Shown here piece after piece: positions 19,482 through 29,854 of a stretch of DNA of 45,701 nt. The position numbers were made by a program, and so were the translations under genes. Origin of the DNA: an uncultured Pirellulaceae bacterium (lineage in GTDB: Bacteria; Planctomycetota; Planctomycetia; Pirellulales; Pirellulaceae); contig CALFWL010000055.1 of the NCBI GenBank assembly GCA_937928215.1, positions 1-45,701 of the forward strand. Reading direction: 5' to 3'. The notes under the pieces are model-generated. The model was given only the letters and a program-made list of their open reading frames with translations, was not told where the DNA came from and did not search any database. Within the stretch, counting starts at the first letter, position 1. Each line of letters opens with the position of its first letter.

Positions 19482-21716
19482 TCAGTTGGTGTCCGTATCA
19501 GAATTTGCACTTGCATCGAGCCATTGTTGCCGGGTTGCAAGGATTAAATCCTTCGCGGCCAGAAACGCATCAACGACCTGAGGATCAAAGTGCTTGCCGC
19601 GTTGGGCGGTGATCATTTCGAAACAGACCGAGGGTTCGATTGCTTTTTTGTACGGGCGTTCGGTATTAAGTGCGTCAAACACGTCAGCGATGGCGGTGAT
19701 TCGTCCCTCCAGCGGAATGTTTTCTCCTGCCAGTTTGTTCGGGTAGCCTGAGCCATCCCAGCGTTCGTGGTGAGTCGACGCGATTCGCGCGGCCATGCGA
19801 AGCAGCGGCGACGTGATCGTCGCTTTCTCCATATTCTGGGCCTTCCCGAAAAAGATGCGATCGGCTTCCTCGCAGTGAGTTTCGATAACCGCTCTTTCGT
19901 CCACCGTCAGTCCCGCTGGCTTGTGCAGGATAGAATCGGGAATGGACAGTTTTCCGACATCGTGCAACTGCGCGGCCAGTTCGATGTAGCCGACGAAATC
20001 GGGATCCATGCCCATTTGTTTCGCGACAACGGCTGCATAATGTCCGACTCGAATCACATGATTTCCAGTTTCCATGTCTCGGATTTCCGCGGCTCGTGCG
20101 AGGCACAGAATCGTTTCGCGTCGCGTGGCGAAAAGCTCGGCCGTCCGTCCTTTCACTTCCTGGGTCAGTCGATCCGAGAACGCGACCAGTTGATCATGCT
20201 GTATTTTCAGCTTCAAAGCATTGCTGACTCGAACGTCCAGTTCGATCGTGTTGGTTGGTTTGGTAAGGAAGTCGTTAGCGCGAAGCTTCAGCGACGCCAC
20301 CCGAATTCGGTCGTCTGTCGTGGACGTCATGATCAACACCTGAATGTTTTCAGTGGCCGGATTGTCCTTGACCAATCGCAAAATCTCGAGGCCGTTGATC
20401 TTGGGCATTCGGATGTCAAGGATCACAAGGTCAGGCTGTAGCGACGCGATTTTTTCGACCGCTTGAGTCGAATCGTTTTCGACAAGAATATTTTCGTATC
20501 CAGACTTTCGAAGTTGAAGTTCGATCATCTGAGAGATGGCGGGCTCGTCATCGACGATCAAGATATGACCATCACGTGGATTCTTGATTCGAGTCTCGGC
20601 ATCTTCGAGCTTCGGAATTTGAGTCAAGTGTTTATCGCCGATCGAGACGGCTCCCGCATCTGAGTAAACGTTGATCAGGTTTCGGCCCTGTCGCTTACTT
20701 TGATAAAGAGCCGCATCGGCTGCGTTAAACAGTGATCCCTTGTCATCGACTCGTTTGTTCAACGTGGCTATTCCGACGCTGATTGTCGTTTCGTGTCTTG
20801 AGTCATTCAAAAGTACAGACTCATGGGCAACTCGGCTTTTCAGTTCTCTGGCAAGCGAGGTGGGCCAATCCGGGTCGTTGTGTTCACAGACGATCGCGAA
20901 CTCGTCTCCACCGATTCGTGCGACGAAATCCTGTTCCGTTGCAATCGTCGCAGCGAGTTGAGCGACGAATTTCAGCACATCGTCTCCGTGCTGATGTCCG
21001 AAATTATCGTTCGCTTGTTTGAAATTGTCGATATCGAATAAGATCAGGCTCAGCAAAGCGTCCGTATGACTGACGACCTTTGTTGAATAATACTCGTCAA
21101 AGTAACGGCGGTTGTTGACTCCGGTTAGGGCGTCGACTCGCAGTTCTTTCTCGACCGACTTGATTTGATCTTCGATCCCGTCAGCGTACTGTTTGAATCG
21201 CAATGCGTTCTTGATGCGCTGGACCAGTTCGGCTGATCCAACCGGTTTGGTCAGGTACTCGTTCGCACCCGCAGCCAGCGCTTCAAGGCGAGAATCTTCA
21301 TCATCAGACGATGTCAGAATGATCACCGGTAGGTACTGCGTTTCACTGCGAGTTCGTAGGTATTTGAGAACCGAGATTCCTTCAAGCTGCGGAATGTGCA
21401 GGTCCAACAAAACCACATCCAACGCGTTCTCATTGATGAAGCTGATGGCGCGATGAGGGTCGTTGAACACATTCACATTGGTGAATCCGGAGCGTTGAAG
21501 CGTTCTTTGGATGACATCAGTGGTCGCTCGTTCATCGTCGATTACCACGATAGTAGCCGCATGGCACTGCTTGAACGTTTCGTCATCCATCTGCTGACCG
21601 ACAGGCAGCGCAACGGACTCAATGGAATCGGCTGAAGCTGAGACAGCGGCAGTGCGAAGCGGCACAGCGAAGTTCAAATCCACTAATTGAGACGGAGATG
21701 AGGTCATGTCGAACAT
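19482..21716 (-). CDS. Response regulator, REC-GGDEF-REC-HD-GYP
   Basis: REC1 VVLLDLHIPQLEG...LTKPVG; GGDEF ARIGGDEFAIV; REC2 LVILDIRMPKINGLE...LTKPTN; HD-GYP LHDVGKLSIPDSILHKP...HHERWDGSGYPNKLAGENIPLEGRITAIADVFDAL. Confidence 0.95.
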   Translation of the reverse strand: MFDMTSSPSQLVDLNFAVPLRTAAVSASADSIESVALPVGQQMDDETFKQCHAATIVVIDDERATTDVIQRTLQRSGFTNVNVFNDPHRAISFINENALDVVLLDLHIPQLEGISVLKYLRTRSETQYLPVIILTSSDDEDSRLEALAAGANEYLTKPVGSAELVQRIKNALRFKQYADGIEDQIKSVEKELRVDALTGVNNRRYFDEYYSTKVVSHTDALLSLILFDIDNFKQANDNFGHQHGDDVLKFVAQLAATIATEQDFVARIGGDEFAIVCEHNDPDWPTSLARELKSRVAHESVLLNDSRHETTISVGIATLNKRVDDKGSLFNAADAALYQSKRQGRNLINVYSDAGAVSIGDKHLTQIPKLEDAETRIKNPRDGHILIVDDEPAISQMIELQLRKSGYENILVENDSTQAVEKIASLQPDLVILDIRMPKINGLEILRLVKDNPATENIQVLIMTSTTDDRIRVASLKLRANDFLTKPTNTIELDVRVSNALKLKIQHDQLVAFSDRLTQEVKGRTAELFATRRETILCLARAAEIRDMETGNHVIRVGHYAAVVAKQMGMDPDFVGYIELAAQLHDVGKLSIPDSILHKPAGLTVDERAVIETHCEEADRIFFGKAQNMEKATITSPLLRMAARIASTHHERWDGSGYPNKLAGENIPLEGRITAIADVFDALNTERPYKKAIEPSVCFEMITAQRGKHFDPQVVDAFLAAKDLILATRQQWLDASANSDTDTN

Positions 21717-22193
21717 TCAGCGGAGGGAATAGGAAGCGATGATTGGGCAAGCGATTTCCGCGAGCGTCATTAGCTTCGTGCAGCATAAAGTGACTTGAAT
21801 AGCGACCTACAGGATCACAAATCCAATTGCGGGTTGGTGCAAAAAAGTAGGTCATTGTGAATCCAGCCCATCCAAAATCATTTTTTTTGATTTGGAATCT
21901 GACTGTCGTGGTCAGATCGATCGGCCTAAGCCAACTGGCCGAAACAGCCAATACTTTCCGGAATGTGGTCGCGACATTCGCAAGCCATTTGACACGAATA
22001 ACCGGAATGGAATCTTGAATCACGAGTAAAACGGCTTTGACAATCGCGAGTGCACCCGAGCAATGACGTATCGTTGACCTGAAGTGACAGGTGGAATGGC
22101 TCGGTTTGTCCAGCCGTCTTCCAAAGTTCCAGCCGTCTTCCCAAGTTTCGCTCGCCTCGATGTCCCCCCTCCCTCCTTTCTTCAGCGGATTCT

Positions 22194-25100
22194 GTGTTTC
22201 AGCAACTGACCAGAAAACTCGAAATTTTTTCCGCTTGGAGCACTCACGCCAGCGAGAGGAAGACAGACAGCGGGCGGGACAAAGATAAATCCTGGTTGAA
22301 CGAATCTGTGATCGACGCGCACGAGTTGGAGGCGAGGATCTTATATAGCGCCGCGCCGGTGCCCGTGGACTTGGTGATCGAAGGACCGACGGAAGCTCAC
22401 GCTGCTGGGATTGAATTTTCCGAAGCCGCGATTGAATTTGCTGTGGAGCAGGATCCGATTTTGTCGTCGCAAGAACTGGGAACGATTGACGATTCGCATG
22501 CAGACGAGGCCGAAGATTACTCGGGCGGCATGGTTGGAAATTCCGATCAGGTTCTCGATCTGGTCTTTGTTGATGAGAGTGTCGCCGAAGATCAGCGGCT
22601 AATCGATGGAATTTGGTCACAGATGCCCAACGCATTGATTTTTCGATTGAGTTCAAACCAGGACGGCATTGAGGCAATGACATCGATTCTCGCTGAACGC
22701 ACCGACGTGCGATCGGTGCATATCCTCTCTCATGGCGACGCGGGTGAGGTGCAGCTCGGTAACGCGTCACTTTCAAGCGAATCACTGGCGACCTACGCTG
22801 ATGAATTAAGTTTGTGGAAGAATTCACTGACATCAGATGCGGATGTGTTTTTCTACGGGTGCGAGCTTGCCGGTGACGCGCAGGGAGAGCAATTGGTCGG
22901 TGATATTGCCCAGTTGACTGGTGCGGACGTGGCGGCCAGTGATGACCTGACCGGACACCATTCGCTGGGGGGCGACTGGGATCTTGAGTACGAAGTTGGG
23001 CAGATCGATTCCGAAGTTATTTTGTCGGCGAACATCGTCAATGACTGGGAGCACACTCTGGCGGTCGCACAGTCTGGAAACATTTCAACGGACGCTACGC
23101 CTGCGCGTGATCTGAGTGACGGTACCGCCCATACAACGTTAGCGGGCTCGGATCGCCTGCTGCTGGTTGGCGTCTCCTTCGGCCAGACACAGGAAGATTT
23201 CGTGTCTTCCATCACTTACAACGGAGACAGTTTGATTCGGGCGGGCGCGTTCGACAACTCAGACTCCGATCGATCGCGCGTTGAGATCTGGTATCGAGTC
23301 GCGCCGGACGTGGGAACGGATCTTGACCTTGACATCACGTACAGTGGAGACAGTCATCGGGGTGCAACCTACGGAATCGTATCCCTGACAGGTGTTGATC
23401 AAGCGAACCCTTTTGGAGCGTTTGTGGCGACCGAAGGTGATTCGGACAAGCCGAGCGTAACGATTTCATCGGCGGTGGGCGAATTGGTATTTGGTGTCGT
23501 GGCCCTGCACAATCAAGATGTCGACTTCACGCCTGGCGGAGGGCAGACAGAGCTTTGGGATCTTCATGTCGACAGGGCGAACGGTGCGGCTTCACTTGAG
23601 TCTGGAAGTGCTAATGTGGTCACGTCGTGGGACGCGGGCCGAAGCGACGAATGGGTCGCCGCGGGTGTCTCCATTCGCCCCGTAGCGTTGATCGCTCCAG
23701 AAACGCAAACTGCGACAGCTAGTGGAAATGAAGACGAGACCGTTGCGATTACGCTGGCAGGAACAGACGCCGACGGAACGGTGAATTCGTTTTCGTTATC
23801 GACATTGCCATCCAATGGAATGCTGTTTACCGACGCAGCACTTACCAATGCCGTAGCGATCGGCGTGGACTATGCGGCAACCGGTGAGTCGTTGACGTTA
23901 TATTTCGACCCGGACACAGATTGGCACGGAAGTTCCAGCTTCAATTTTTTAGCAAAAGACAATGATGGACAAAGTGATTCATCGCCCGCCACTGGCACGA
24001 TTACCGTTTCTTCGGTGAACGATGATCCGCGAATCACCAGCAACGGTGGAGGAGCAACGGCGGTTATCAATATTGACGAGAATCAGACGTTCGTGACAAC
24101 GGTTGCCGCGTCTGACACAGACAATCCGTCGAGTGCATTGAACTACTCCATTTTGGGAGGCCTTGACTCATCCCATTTCGTCATCGACTCAATGTCGGGC
24201 GACCTCGCATTTATTAACGCGCCTGACTATGAAAACCCGACGGATAGAAATTTTGACAATGATTACAATGTTAGGGTCCATGTCGATGACGGTAGCGGCG
24301 GTTCGGACGTCCAACAGATCCGGGTCATTGTTCAAAATGGGAACGAACGTCCTTATGTGGCAGGTAGCATTGCTGATCTCGTGATCAACGAGGACAGCAT
24401 TAACCTGTTCTTGGACCTTCGAAACGTGTTTGAAGACAACGAAGACGCAGATTCGGACTTGGTGTACTCGATCGAGAATGTGACCAATTCCGGGATCTTT
24501 ACTTCTGTTTCCGTCACCAGCAATTATTTTTTCACACTTAATTTTGGCGACAACCAGAACGGTTCGTCGATCGTTACCATTCGAGCGACTGATACGGGAG
24601 GTCTATTCACTGAAACGACTTCCAGCATCACGATAAATCCAGTCAATGACGACCCGTTCGTTGCCAGTCCAGTATTGCCAGTCGTGGTGGATGAGGATTC
24701 CCCAAACACGCGGATCACTTTGGGTGATATCTTTGACGACGTTGACATCCTGACCGACGGCGATTCTCTGACCTACCGCGTGGTTTCGAACACCAATGGG
24801 GCACTCGTTGCTCATTCCGTCGCGGGAAATCAGTTGAACCTGGACTATCTGGAAAACCAGTACGGACAGGTTCAGATTGTGATTGAAGCCAGTGACATTG
24901 GTGGACTGGTCGCCTCGGACACGATTACGCTGAACGTGATGGCTGTCAATGATCGCCCCGAAGTGGTTGATCACGTATTCAGATCGACAAATGGCGGGAC
25001 AACCAACCCAAATCGGCAGATTACCGGTAATCTGTTGGCTGGAGCCACCGACATCGAAAACGACAGCCTGACAGTAAGTCTGATTAAGGCTCCCGACAAC

Positions 25101-25940
25101 GGGGTTATCAATCTCAATCCCGACGGAACATTCACGTTTACTCCAGACGCAAACTTTTTTGGGCCAGTAACGATCGAGTTCGAAGCCAGTGACGGCGTTG
25201 ACGTGAGCGACAGAGGCACGGCGACATTCATCACGGATCAGTTGCCAATTCCAAGTCCAACGGAAGACAGTTCAGATGACTCAGACGAGGACGAAGACCA
25301 GCTGGTGCCGGTGGCGTTACAGCAAGTCCCTGAAGTACGAATCAAAGAATTGGTTGAGGTAACGGGCGGTATGGCAGCAACGTTTGCCAGTTTCCAATCG
25401 AAAGTAGCAGCGACTGAGCCCGACGAGGCACTCGTGGTCGTGGACGCAAGGTCCGAGGTGGGCGGTGGCACATCGAACAGGCAAATTTTCAGTCCTAGCG
25501 TGGACGCGTTCGTTCGGAGCTCAATCGAAGATTTGACGATCAACAAGTTCGACTACAGTGCCGAATTTTCAGCATCGTTGACTGCGTTTGGCCGCGACCT
25601 AGACGAAGCCGGACGAGAGCTGGAGTTTTTACAACTCTCCACCGTCGTATCGATCTCAGGTGTATCGATTGGATTCATGTCATTGGTTCTGCGCACCGGA
25701 GCAGTGGTGGCCAGCATGATGGTGAACGTGCCCGCTTGGCGATTGATGGATCCATTGTGCGTCCTAGGGTACTCGGATGACGACGCGGACGACGAAGATG
25801 AGTCTTTGTTGGATATTGTAGAAAGCGAGAACACCGGTGCCACGCGCAAGGTCTTGTCACATCCATCGCAACAAGGAATGGGTCGAAGTCGTTTGACCCC
25901 GTTGAAAAAAAGTCGGCAGCAAACATCACCAGTCGGATAA
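22194..25940 (+). CDS. DUF4347 and cadherin-like-repeat surface protein
   Basis: N-terminal ELEARILYSAAPVP motif; DUF4347 (DVRSVHILSHGDAGEVQLGNASLSSESL...DVFFYGCELAGDAQGEQLVGDIAQLTGADVAASDDLTG); repeats ending in VNDDPRI, VNDDPFV, VNDRPEV; C-terminal hydrophobic segments and acidic tail. Confidence 0.9.
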   Translation: MFQQLTRKLEIFSAWSTHASERKTDSGRDKDKSWLNESVIDAHELEARILYSAAPVPVDLVIEGPTEAHAAGIEFSEAAIEFAVEQDPILSSQELGTIDDSHADEAEDYSGGMVGNSDQVLDLVFVDESVAEDQRLIDGIWSQMPNALIFRLSSNQDGIEAMTSILAERTDVRSVHILSHGDAGEVQLGNASLSSESLATYADELSLWKNSLTSDADVFFYGCELAGDAQGEQLVGDIAQLTGADVAASDDLTGHHSLGGDWDLEYEVGQIDSEVILSANIVNDWEHTLAVAQSGNISTDATPARDLSDGTAHTTLAGSDRLLLVGVSFGQTQEDFVSSITYNGDSLIRAGAFDNSDSDRSRVEIWYRVAPDVGTDLDLDITYSGDSHRGATYGIVSLTGVDQANPFGAFVATEGDSDKPSVTISSAVGELVFGVVALHNQDVDFTPGGGQTELWDLHVDRANGAASLESGSANVVTSWDAGRSDEWVAAGVSIRPVALIAPETQTATASGNEDETVAITLAGTDADGTVNSFSLSTLPSNGMLFTDAALTNAVAIGVDYAATGESLTLYFDPDTDWHGSSSFNFLAKDNDGQSDSSPATGTITVSSVNDDPRITSNGGGATAVINIDENQTFVTTVAASDTDNPSSALNYSILGGLDSSHFVIDSMSGDLAFINAPDYENPTDRNFDNDYNVRVHVDDGSGGSDVQQIRVIVQNGNERPYVAGSIADLVINEDSINLFLDLRNVFEDNEDADSDLVYSIENVTNSGIFTSVSVTSNYFFTLNFGDNQNGSSIVTIRATDTGGLFTETTSSITINPVNDDPFVASPVLPVVVDEDSPNTRITLGDIFDDVDILTDGDSLTYRVVSNTNGALVAHSVAGNQLNLDYLENQYGQVQIVIEASDIGGLVASDTITLNVMAVNDRPEVVDHVFRSTNGGTTNPNRQITGNLLAGATDIENDSLTVSLIKAPDNGVINLNPDGTFTFTPDANFFGPVTIEFEASDGVDVSDRGTATFITDQLPIPSPTEDSSDDSDEDEDQLVPVALQQVPEVRIKELVEVTGGMAATFASFQSKVAATEPDEALVVVDARSEVGGGTSNRQIFSPSVDAFVRSSIEDLTINKFDYSAEFSASLTAFGRDLDEAGRELEFLQLSTVVSISGVSIGFMSLVLRTGAVVASMMVNVPAWRLMDPLCVLGYSDDDADDEDESLLDIVESENTGATRKVLSHPSQQGMGRSRLTPLKKSRQQTSPVG

Positions 25941-25994
25941 ACCATAAATATCACAGGTCGGTGCCCCAATCATTTGAACCTCATTCTGAATCCC

Positions 25995-28715
25995 ATGAAC
26001 CAAATCAAACTGTTTAAACGAATTCGAAGTTGGCCAAAGAAAGTTCTCACGACTCAAGTGCGACTGGCGTTTGGTCTTGCACTGACCGTGCTTTCGTTGG
26101 TGTTTGTCTCACAGATGGTGGGGATTCTACCCGATCATAATCAGCCAATCATGGCGGCGAGAAAACTCCAAACCGAGACACTCGCGATGACCAGTTCTGC
26201 GATCGCAGAATCCGGGATGGATCTGAAAGCCTTTCAGAAGACGTTGAAGAACACAAAAAACCGCGTCGATGACGTGCTTTCGATCGGCCTGAGAGATCCT
26301 CAGGGTGAATTGATTATCTCGATTGGTGATCACTTGTCTGTTTGGACGGAGCCGCAGGACGGCAAGTCGAATGACCGGTTTATGTTCGTTCCTGTCTTTC
26401 GTGGAAAAGAGAAAGTCGCTCAGTTGGAGCTCTGTTTTACGCCGCTCGATGGATTCCAATCGTGGATGGAGTCACCCACCTTTCAGCTGGGCGGATTTCT
26501 TTTCGTGTGCTGTTGCGCCGGATTTTATCTGCTGTTGAAGCGAACGTTGCAACAGTTGGACCCACGCGGCGCAGTGCCCAAACGGGTTCGCGAGGCGTTT
26601 GACAACATGGCGGAAGGTTTGCTGATCATGGATCGTCAGTGTCAAATCATGATGGCAAACTCGCAGTTTGGGTCTCTGGTCGGTTTGGACGCCGAACGAC
26701 TTAGTGGTATGAGTGTTTCGGACTTCCCGTGGCAAAGCGACACTGAGCTCCCATGGACTCGCGCGGTTCGCGAGCAGAGAGTCATTACCGAACGATCGCT
26801 GAGCATCGTGGCGGCCGACAAAGGGCTTCGCACATTCAGCGTCAGCGCGGCGCCCGTTTTGGGACACGCCGGCACCAGTCGTGGTGTCATGGTAACCTTC
26901 GATGACGTTACCGAATTGGAGGCACACAAGCGCGAACTGATCAAGGCTCGCAACGCCGCAGACGCAGCGAACGAAGCGAAGTCGAGCTTTCTGGCACGGA
27001 TGAGTCACGAGATTCGGACCCCCATGAACGCGATCATCGGATACACAGACGTACTGCGACAGGGAACCGTCGATCCGCACGAACAGGTGCGATACCTGAC
27101 AACGATTCAATCAAACGGCGACCATCTTTTGGAACTGATTAACGATGTGCTGGATTTGTCTAAAATTGAAGCCGGCCAAATGACCATTGAACGGCGTGAT
27201 GTTGAACTCGTTGAGCTGTTCACTCAGGTGATCGAAACATTAAGTGGAAAAGCGACTGAAAAAAATCTGTATCTGAAGCTGGCAGTCGAAAGTTCGATTC
27301 CAACGGTGATTGAAACTGATGAAACTCGACTTCGCCAGATTTTGATCAATACCATCGGCAACGCGATTAAGTTCACTTCAACGGGTGGAGTGAAACTGAT
27401 CGCTCGTGTGGTGAAGCAGAACGGAAGGCCGATGTTGGAGATGGACATCGCTGACACGGGTATTGGAATGCCCGAGTCCGCGCTGGAAACCATCTTTCAG
27501 CCTTTCACACAGGCCGACAGTTCGGTGACTCGTGAGTTTGGTGGAACGGGCCTTGGTTTGGCGATCTGCAAACAACTGTCGCAATCGCTAGGTGGAGGGA
27601 TCCGGGCGAGAAGCATCAAGGGATCGGGCACCGTGTTCACCGTGACGATCGATCCGGGGCCGTTGGCCGAGGACACAACTTGGGTAACCCAAGCGACACT
27701 GAATAGCCAGCGGGTTTCGCGATCTGACTCGAACAAGCAAAAGCGGACCGTCAACGGAGGGGGGCACGTGTTGATCGTTGATGACACCAAAGCCAATCGA
27801 GACCTAGCCAGTCTGATGCTCAAGCAGATTGGGATGACTTGCGATATGGCCGAAAATGGAAAGGACGCTCTGAAAAAATTGGCGAATCAGTCCTACGACG
27901 TGGTGTTGATGGATGTGAACATGCCCGTGATGGATGGTCTGACGGCCACTCGCTACATTCGCGAAGCCGGTTTGAAGACTCCGGTTATTGCAGTAACGGC
28001 CATGGCATTGGATTCCGAAAAGGCCAAGTGTTTGAACAGCGGTTGCGACAGCTTTCTGATCAAGCCGATCCGTCGAGATTCATTGTTGGATGTGCTGGCC
28101 GAATTCTTTGATGTTATCGAGGAAGTTGCTGAACCGTCGCCAGCTACGAAAGCTCCCTTGGCCCAGCAAGTTCTCGATCCCGCTGCGAGTAAAACGCATT
28201 TGTCAGACGTCGCAACTGCCAAAGCACAGGCATCGGCATCGATTCCCATCAAAGCCTCCGAAACCGTACTGATCGGCGAGCTTGCCAAGTTGAATCAATA
28301 TCAAGGTGAGGATGACTCGATTGAGCGGATGCTCAACGAAATATTAGGCGACTCGTCATCTGCCGCTGGCCGAATCCCGACGCTCGATGCGACGGAAGCC
28401 TCGGAATCGCAGGAGGTTTTCACTACCAGCCTGCCTCACGAACCCGAGTATCTGAGTATCGTGAACGATTTTGTCGACCGACTGAATGAGCGGTTGCCTG
28501 AGTTTGATCAAGCGCTAGCAAGTGGATCGACAAAGCAACTGAGCGATCTTGGTCATTGGCTGGCTGGAGCGTCAAGCACTGTTGGGCTCGATGTTCTGAC
28601 GGCTCCATCACGAGAGCTTGAACACTGTGATGGCAATGATGTCGAAAAACAGGCAAGCCTAGTCGCGAAGATCACATCGCTCAGCTCAAGAATCCGGGTT
28701 CCGGCGGTCGTTTAA
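25995..28715 (+). CDS. Membrane hybrid histidine kinase (PAS-HisKA-HATPase-REC-HPt)
   Basis: ORF 25974..28715. N-terminal TM; H-box SFLARMSHEIRTPMNAIIGYTDVL; HATPase DTGIGMP and GGTGLGLAICKQL; REC VVLMDVNMPVMDGLTATRYIR; HPt-like LGHWLAGASSTVGL. Confidence 0.93.
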   Translation: MNQIKLFKRIRSWPKKVLTTQVRLAFGLALTVLSLVFVSQMVGILPDHNQPIMAARKLQTETLAMTSSAIAESGMDLKAFQKTLKNTKNRVDDVLSIGLRDPQGELIISIGDHLSVWTEPQDGKSNDRFMFVPVFRGKEKVAQLELCFTPLDGFQSWMESPTFQLGGFLFVCCCAGFYLLLKRTLQQLDPRGAVPKRVREAFDNMAEGLLIMDRQCQIMMANSQFGSLVGLDAERLSGMSVSDFPWQSDTELPWTRAVREQRVITERSLSIVAADKGLRTFSVSAAPVLGHAGTSRGVMVTFDDVTELEAHKRELIKARNAADAANEAKSSFLARMSHEIRTPMNAIIGYTDVLRQGTVDPHEQVRYLTTIQSNGDHLLELINDVLDLSKIEAGQMTIERRDVELVELFTQVIETLSGKATEKNLYLKLAVESSIPTVIETDETRLRQILINTIGNAIKFTSTGGVKLIARVVKQNGRPMLEMDIADTGIGMPESALETIFQPFTQADSSVTREFGGTGLGLAICKQLSQSLGGGIRARSIKGSGTVFTVTIDPGPLAEDTTWVTQATLNSQRVSRSDSNKQKRTVNGGGHVLIVDDTKANRDLASLMLKQIGMTCDMAENGKDALKKLANQSYDVVLMDVNMPVMDGLTATRYIREAGLKTPVIAVTAMALDSEKAKCLNSGCDSFLIKPIRRDSLLDVLAEFFDVIEEVAEPSPATKAPLAQQVLDPAASKTHLSDVATAKAQASASIPIKASETVLIGELAKLNQYQGEDDSIERMLNEILGDSSSAAGRIPTLDATEASESQEVFTTSLPHEPEYLSIVNDFVDRLNERLPEFDQALASGSTKQLSDLGHWLAGASSTVGLDVLTAPSRELEHCDGNDVEKQASLVAKITSLSSRIRVPAVV

Positions 28716-29854
28716 TTGGTTCGCGAATCGCCCCAAGTGTTGTTCATGGTTTGAACGACGCAAGCGGTTGACTTGATCAAAAGATAAACCGATTGACCGA
28801 CTGCCAGTCTAAGCCGGTCGCGAGCCACAGTGGTAAGTTCTACGACCAACGGCGTTGAATTGCTCTGGTCGTCAAGTTGAACATGGACAAGAACGACCGC
28901 AGCGGATTGCGTTTCGATCTTGCGAATGGTTCCATCAATAATATTCCCGGCCGACACATGGCTTGGGTTTTGCGTCGCAATCAGAATGCTGCGTGCTGGA
29001 ATGGTAACGATCGCTCGTTCACGTGGAACAGAATGTTTGCCTGGTCCCGTCACTGTCAACGTGAGTTCGTTGTTGACGCCGGTCACGCGAACCATCGTTT
29101 TCGATTCGGTTGACTGAACGATCTGGCAACGCAGCACATTCTGAAATCCTGAAAATTCAAACGCGGCACCACCACGAGGATCCGTCAGAACGTCAGTGGG
29201 TTTGCCATGCTTCGTGATGTTGCCGTGGTCGATCGCAAACAGCCAATCACAGATTGCCTGAACCTCAATCGGGTCGTGCGACACCCAGATCATATTCAAA
29301 TTCAAATCCTCAACCAAGCGAATAAAAAACGCCAACGTTTTGTAGCGTAACGTGGCATCAAGTGACGACAGAGGCTCGTCCATTATTAACACCTGCGGGC
29401 CCGAGCAAACGGCTCGACCTGCTGCCACACGCTGGCGTTCGCCACCAGACAGCGAGACCGGTTTTCGATCGAGCAGGTGAGCCAGATTCAGGATCTCGAT
29501 GACTTGATCAAACAGATCGGTTCCCTTCGGAGCCCGTTTGTTACCGAACAGCAGATTCTGTCGGACGGTCAGATGAGGGAACAGCAATCCTCCTTGCGGA
29601 ACGAACCCGATGCCACGATGTTCGGGTGGGACAAAAATGCCTTGATCGGAATCCTGCCAAACGTTTTCGCCAAAGGTGATTCGTCCGCTCGCATCGCGAC
29701 GCAAACCGGCAATCGTTTCCACCAGACTGGTCTTGCCACTGCCCGATGGTCCAAACAATCCGGTAACGCGAGAGTTCAGATTGCCCTGAAAGCTGAGCGT
29801 GAAGGGTTCGAGCGGTAATGTCAGATCAATCGAAAGAGCGGCAACGTTGCTCAT
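28712..29854 (-). CDS. modC: Molybdate ABC transporter ATP-binding protein with TOBE-like C-terminus
   Basis: GLFGPSGSGKTSLVETIAGL; PPEHRGIGFVPQGGLLFPHLTVRQNLLFG; SLSGGERQRVAAGRAV; MDEPLSSLD. Confidence 0.9.
   Translation of the reverse strand: MSNVAALSIDLTLPLEPFTLSFQGNLNSRVTGLFGPSGSGKTSLVETIAGLRRDASGRITFGENVWQDSDQGIFVPPEHRGIGFVPQGGLLFPHLTVRQNLLFGNKRAPKGTDLFDQVIEILNLAHLLDRKPVSLSGGERQRVAAGRAVCSGPQVLIMDEPLSSLDATLRYKTLAFFIRLVEDLNLNMIWVSHDPIEVQAICDWLFAIDHGNITKHGKPTDVLTDPRGGAAFEFSGFQNVLRCQIVQSTESKTMVRVTGVNNELTLTVTGPGKHSVPRERAIVTIPARSILIATQNPSHVSAGNIIDGTIRKIETQSAAVVLVHVQLDDQSNSTPLVVELTTVARDRLRLAVGQSVYLLIKSTACVVQTMNNTWGDSRTN

Noticed and set aside
18830-19540. 236-aa minus-strand ORF
   Set aside because: Antisense to glgP; shadow ORF.
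21619-22833. 404-aa minus-strand ORF
   Set aside because: Overlaps the start of the regulator gene and the DUF4347 gene on the opposite strand; low-complexity, Arg/Ser-rich translation with no family signature.
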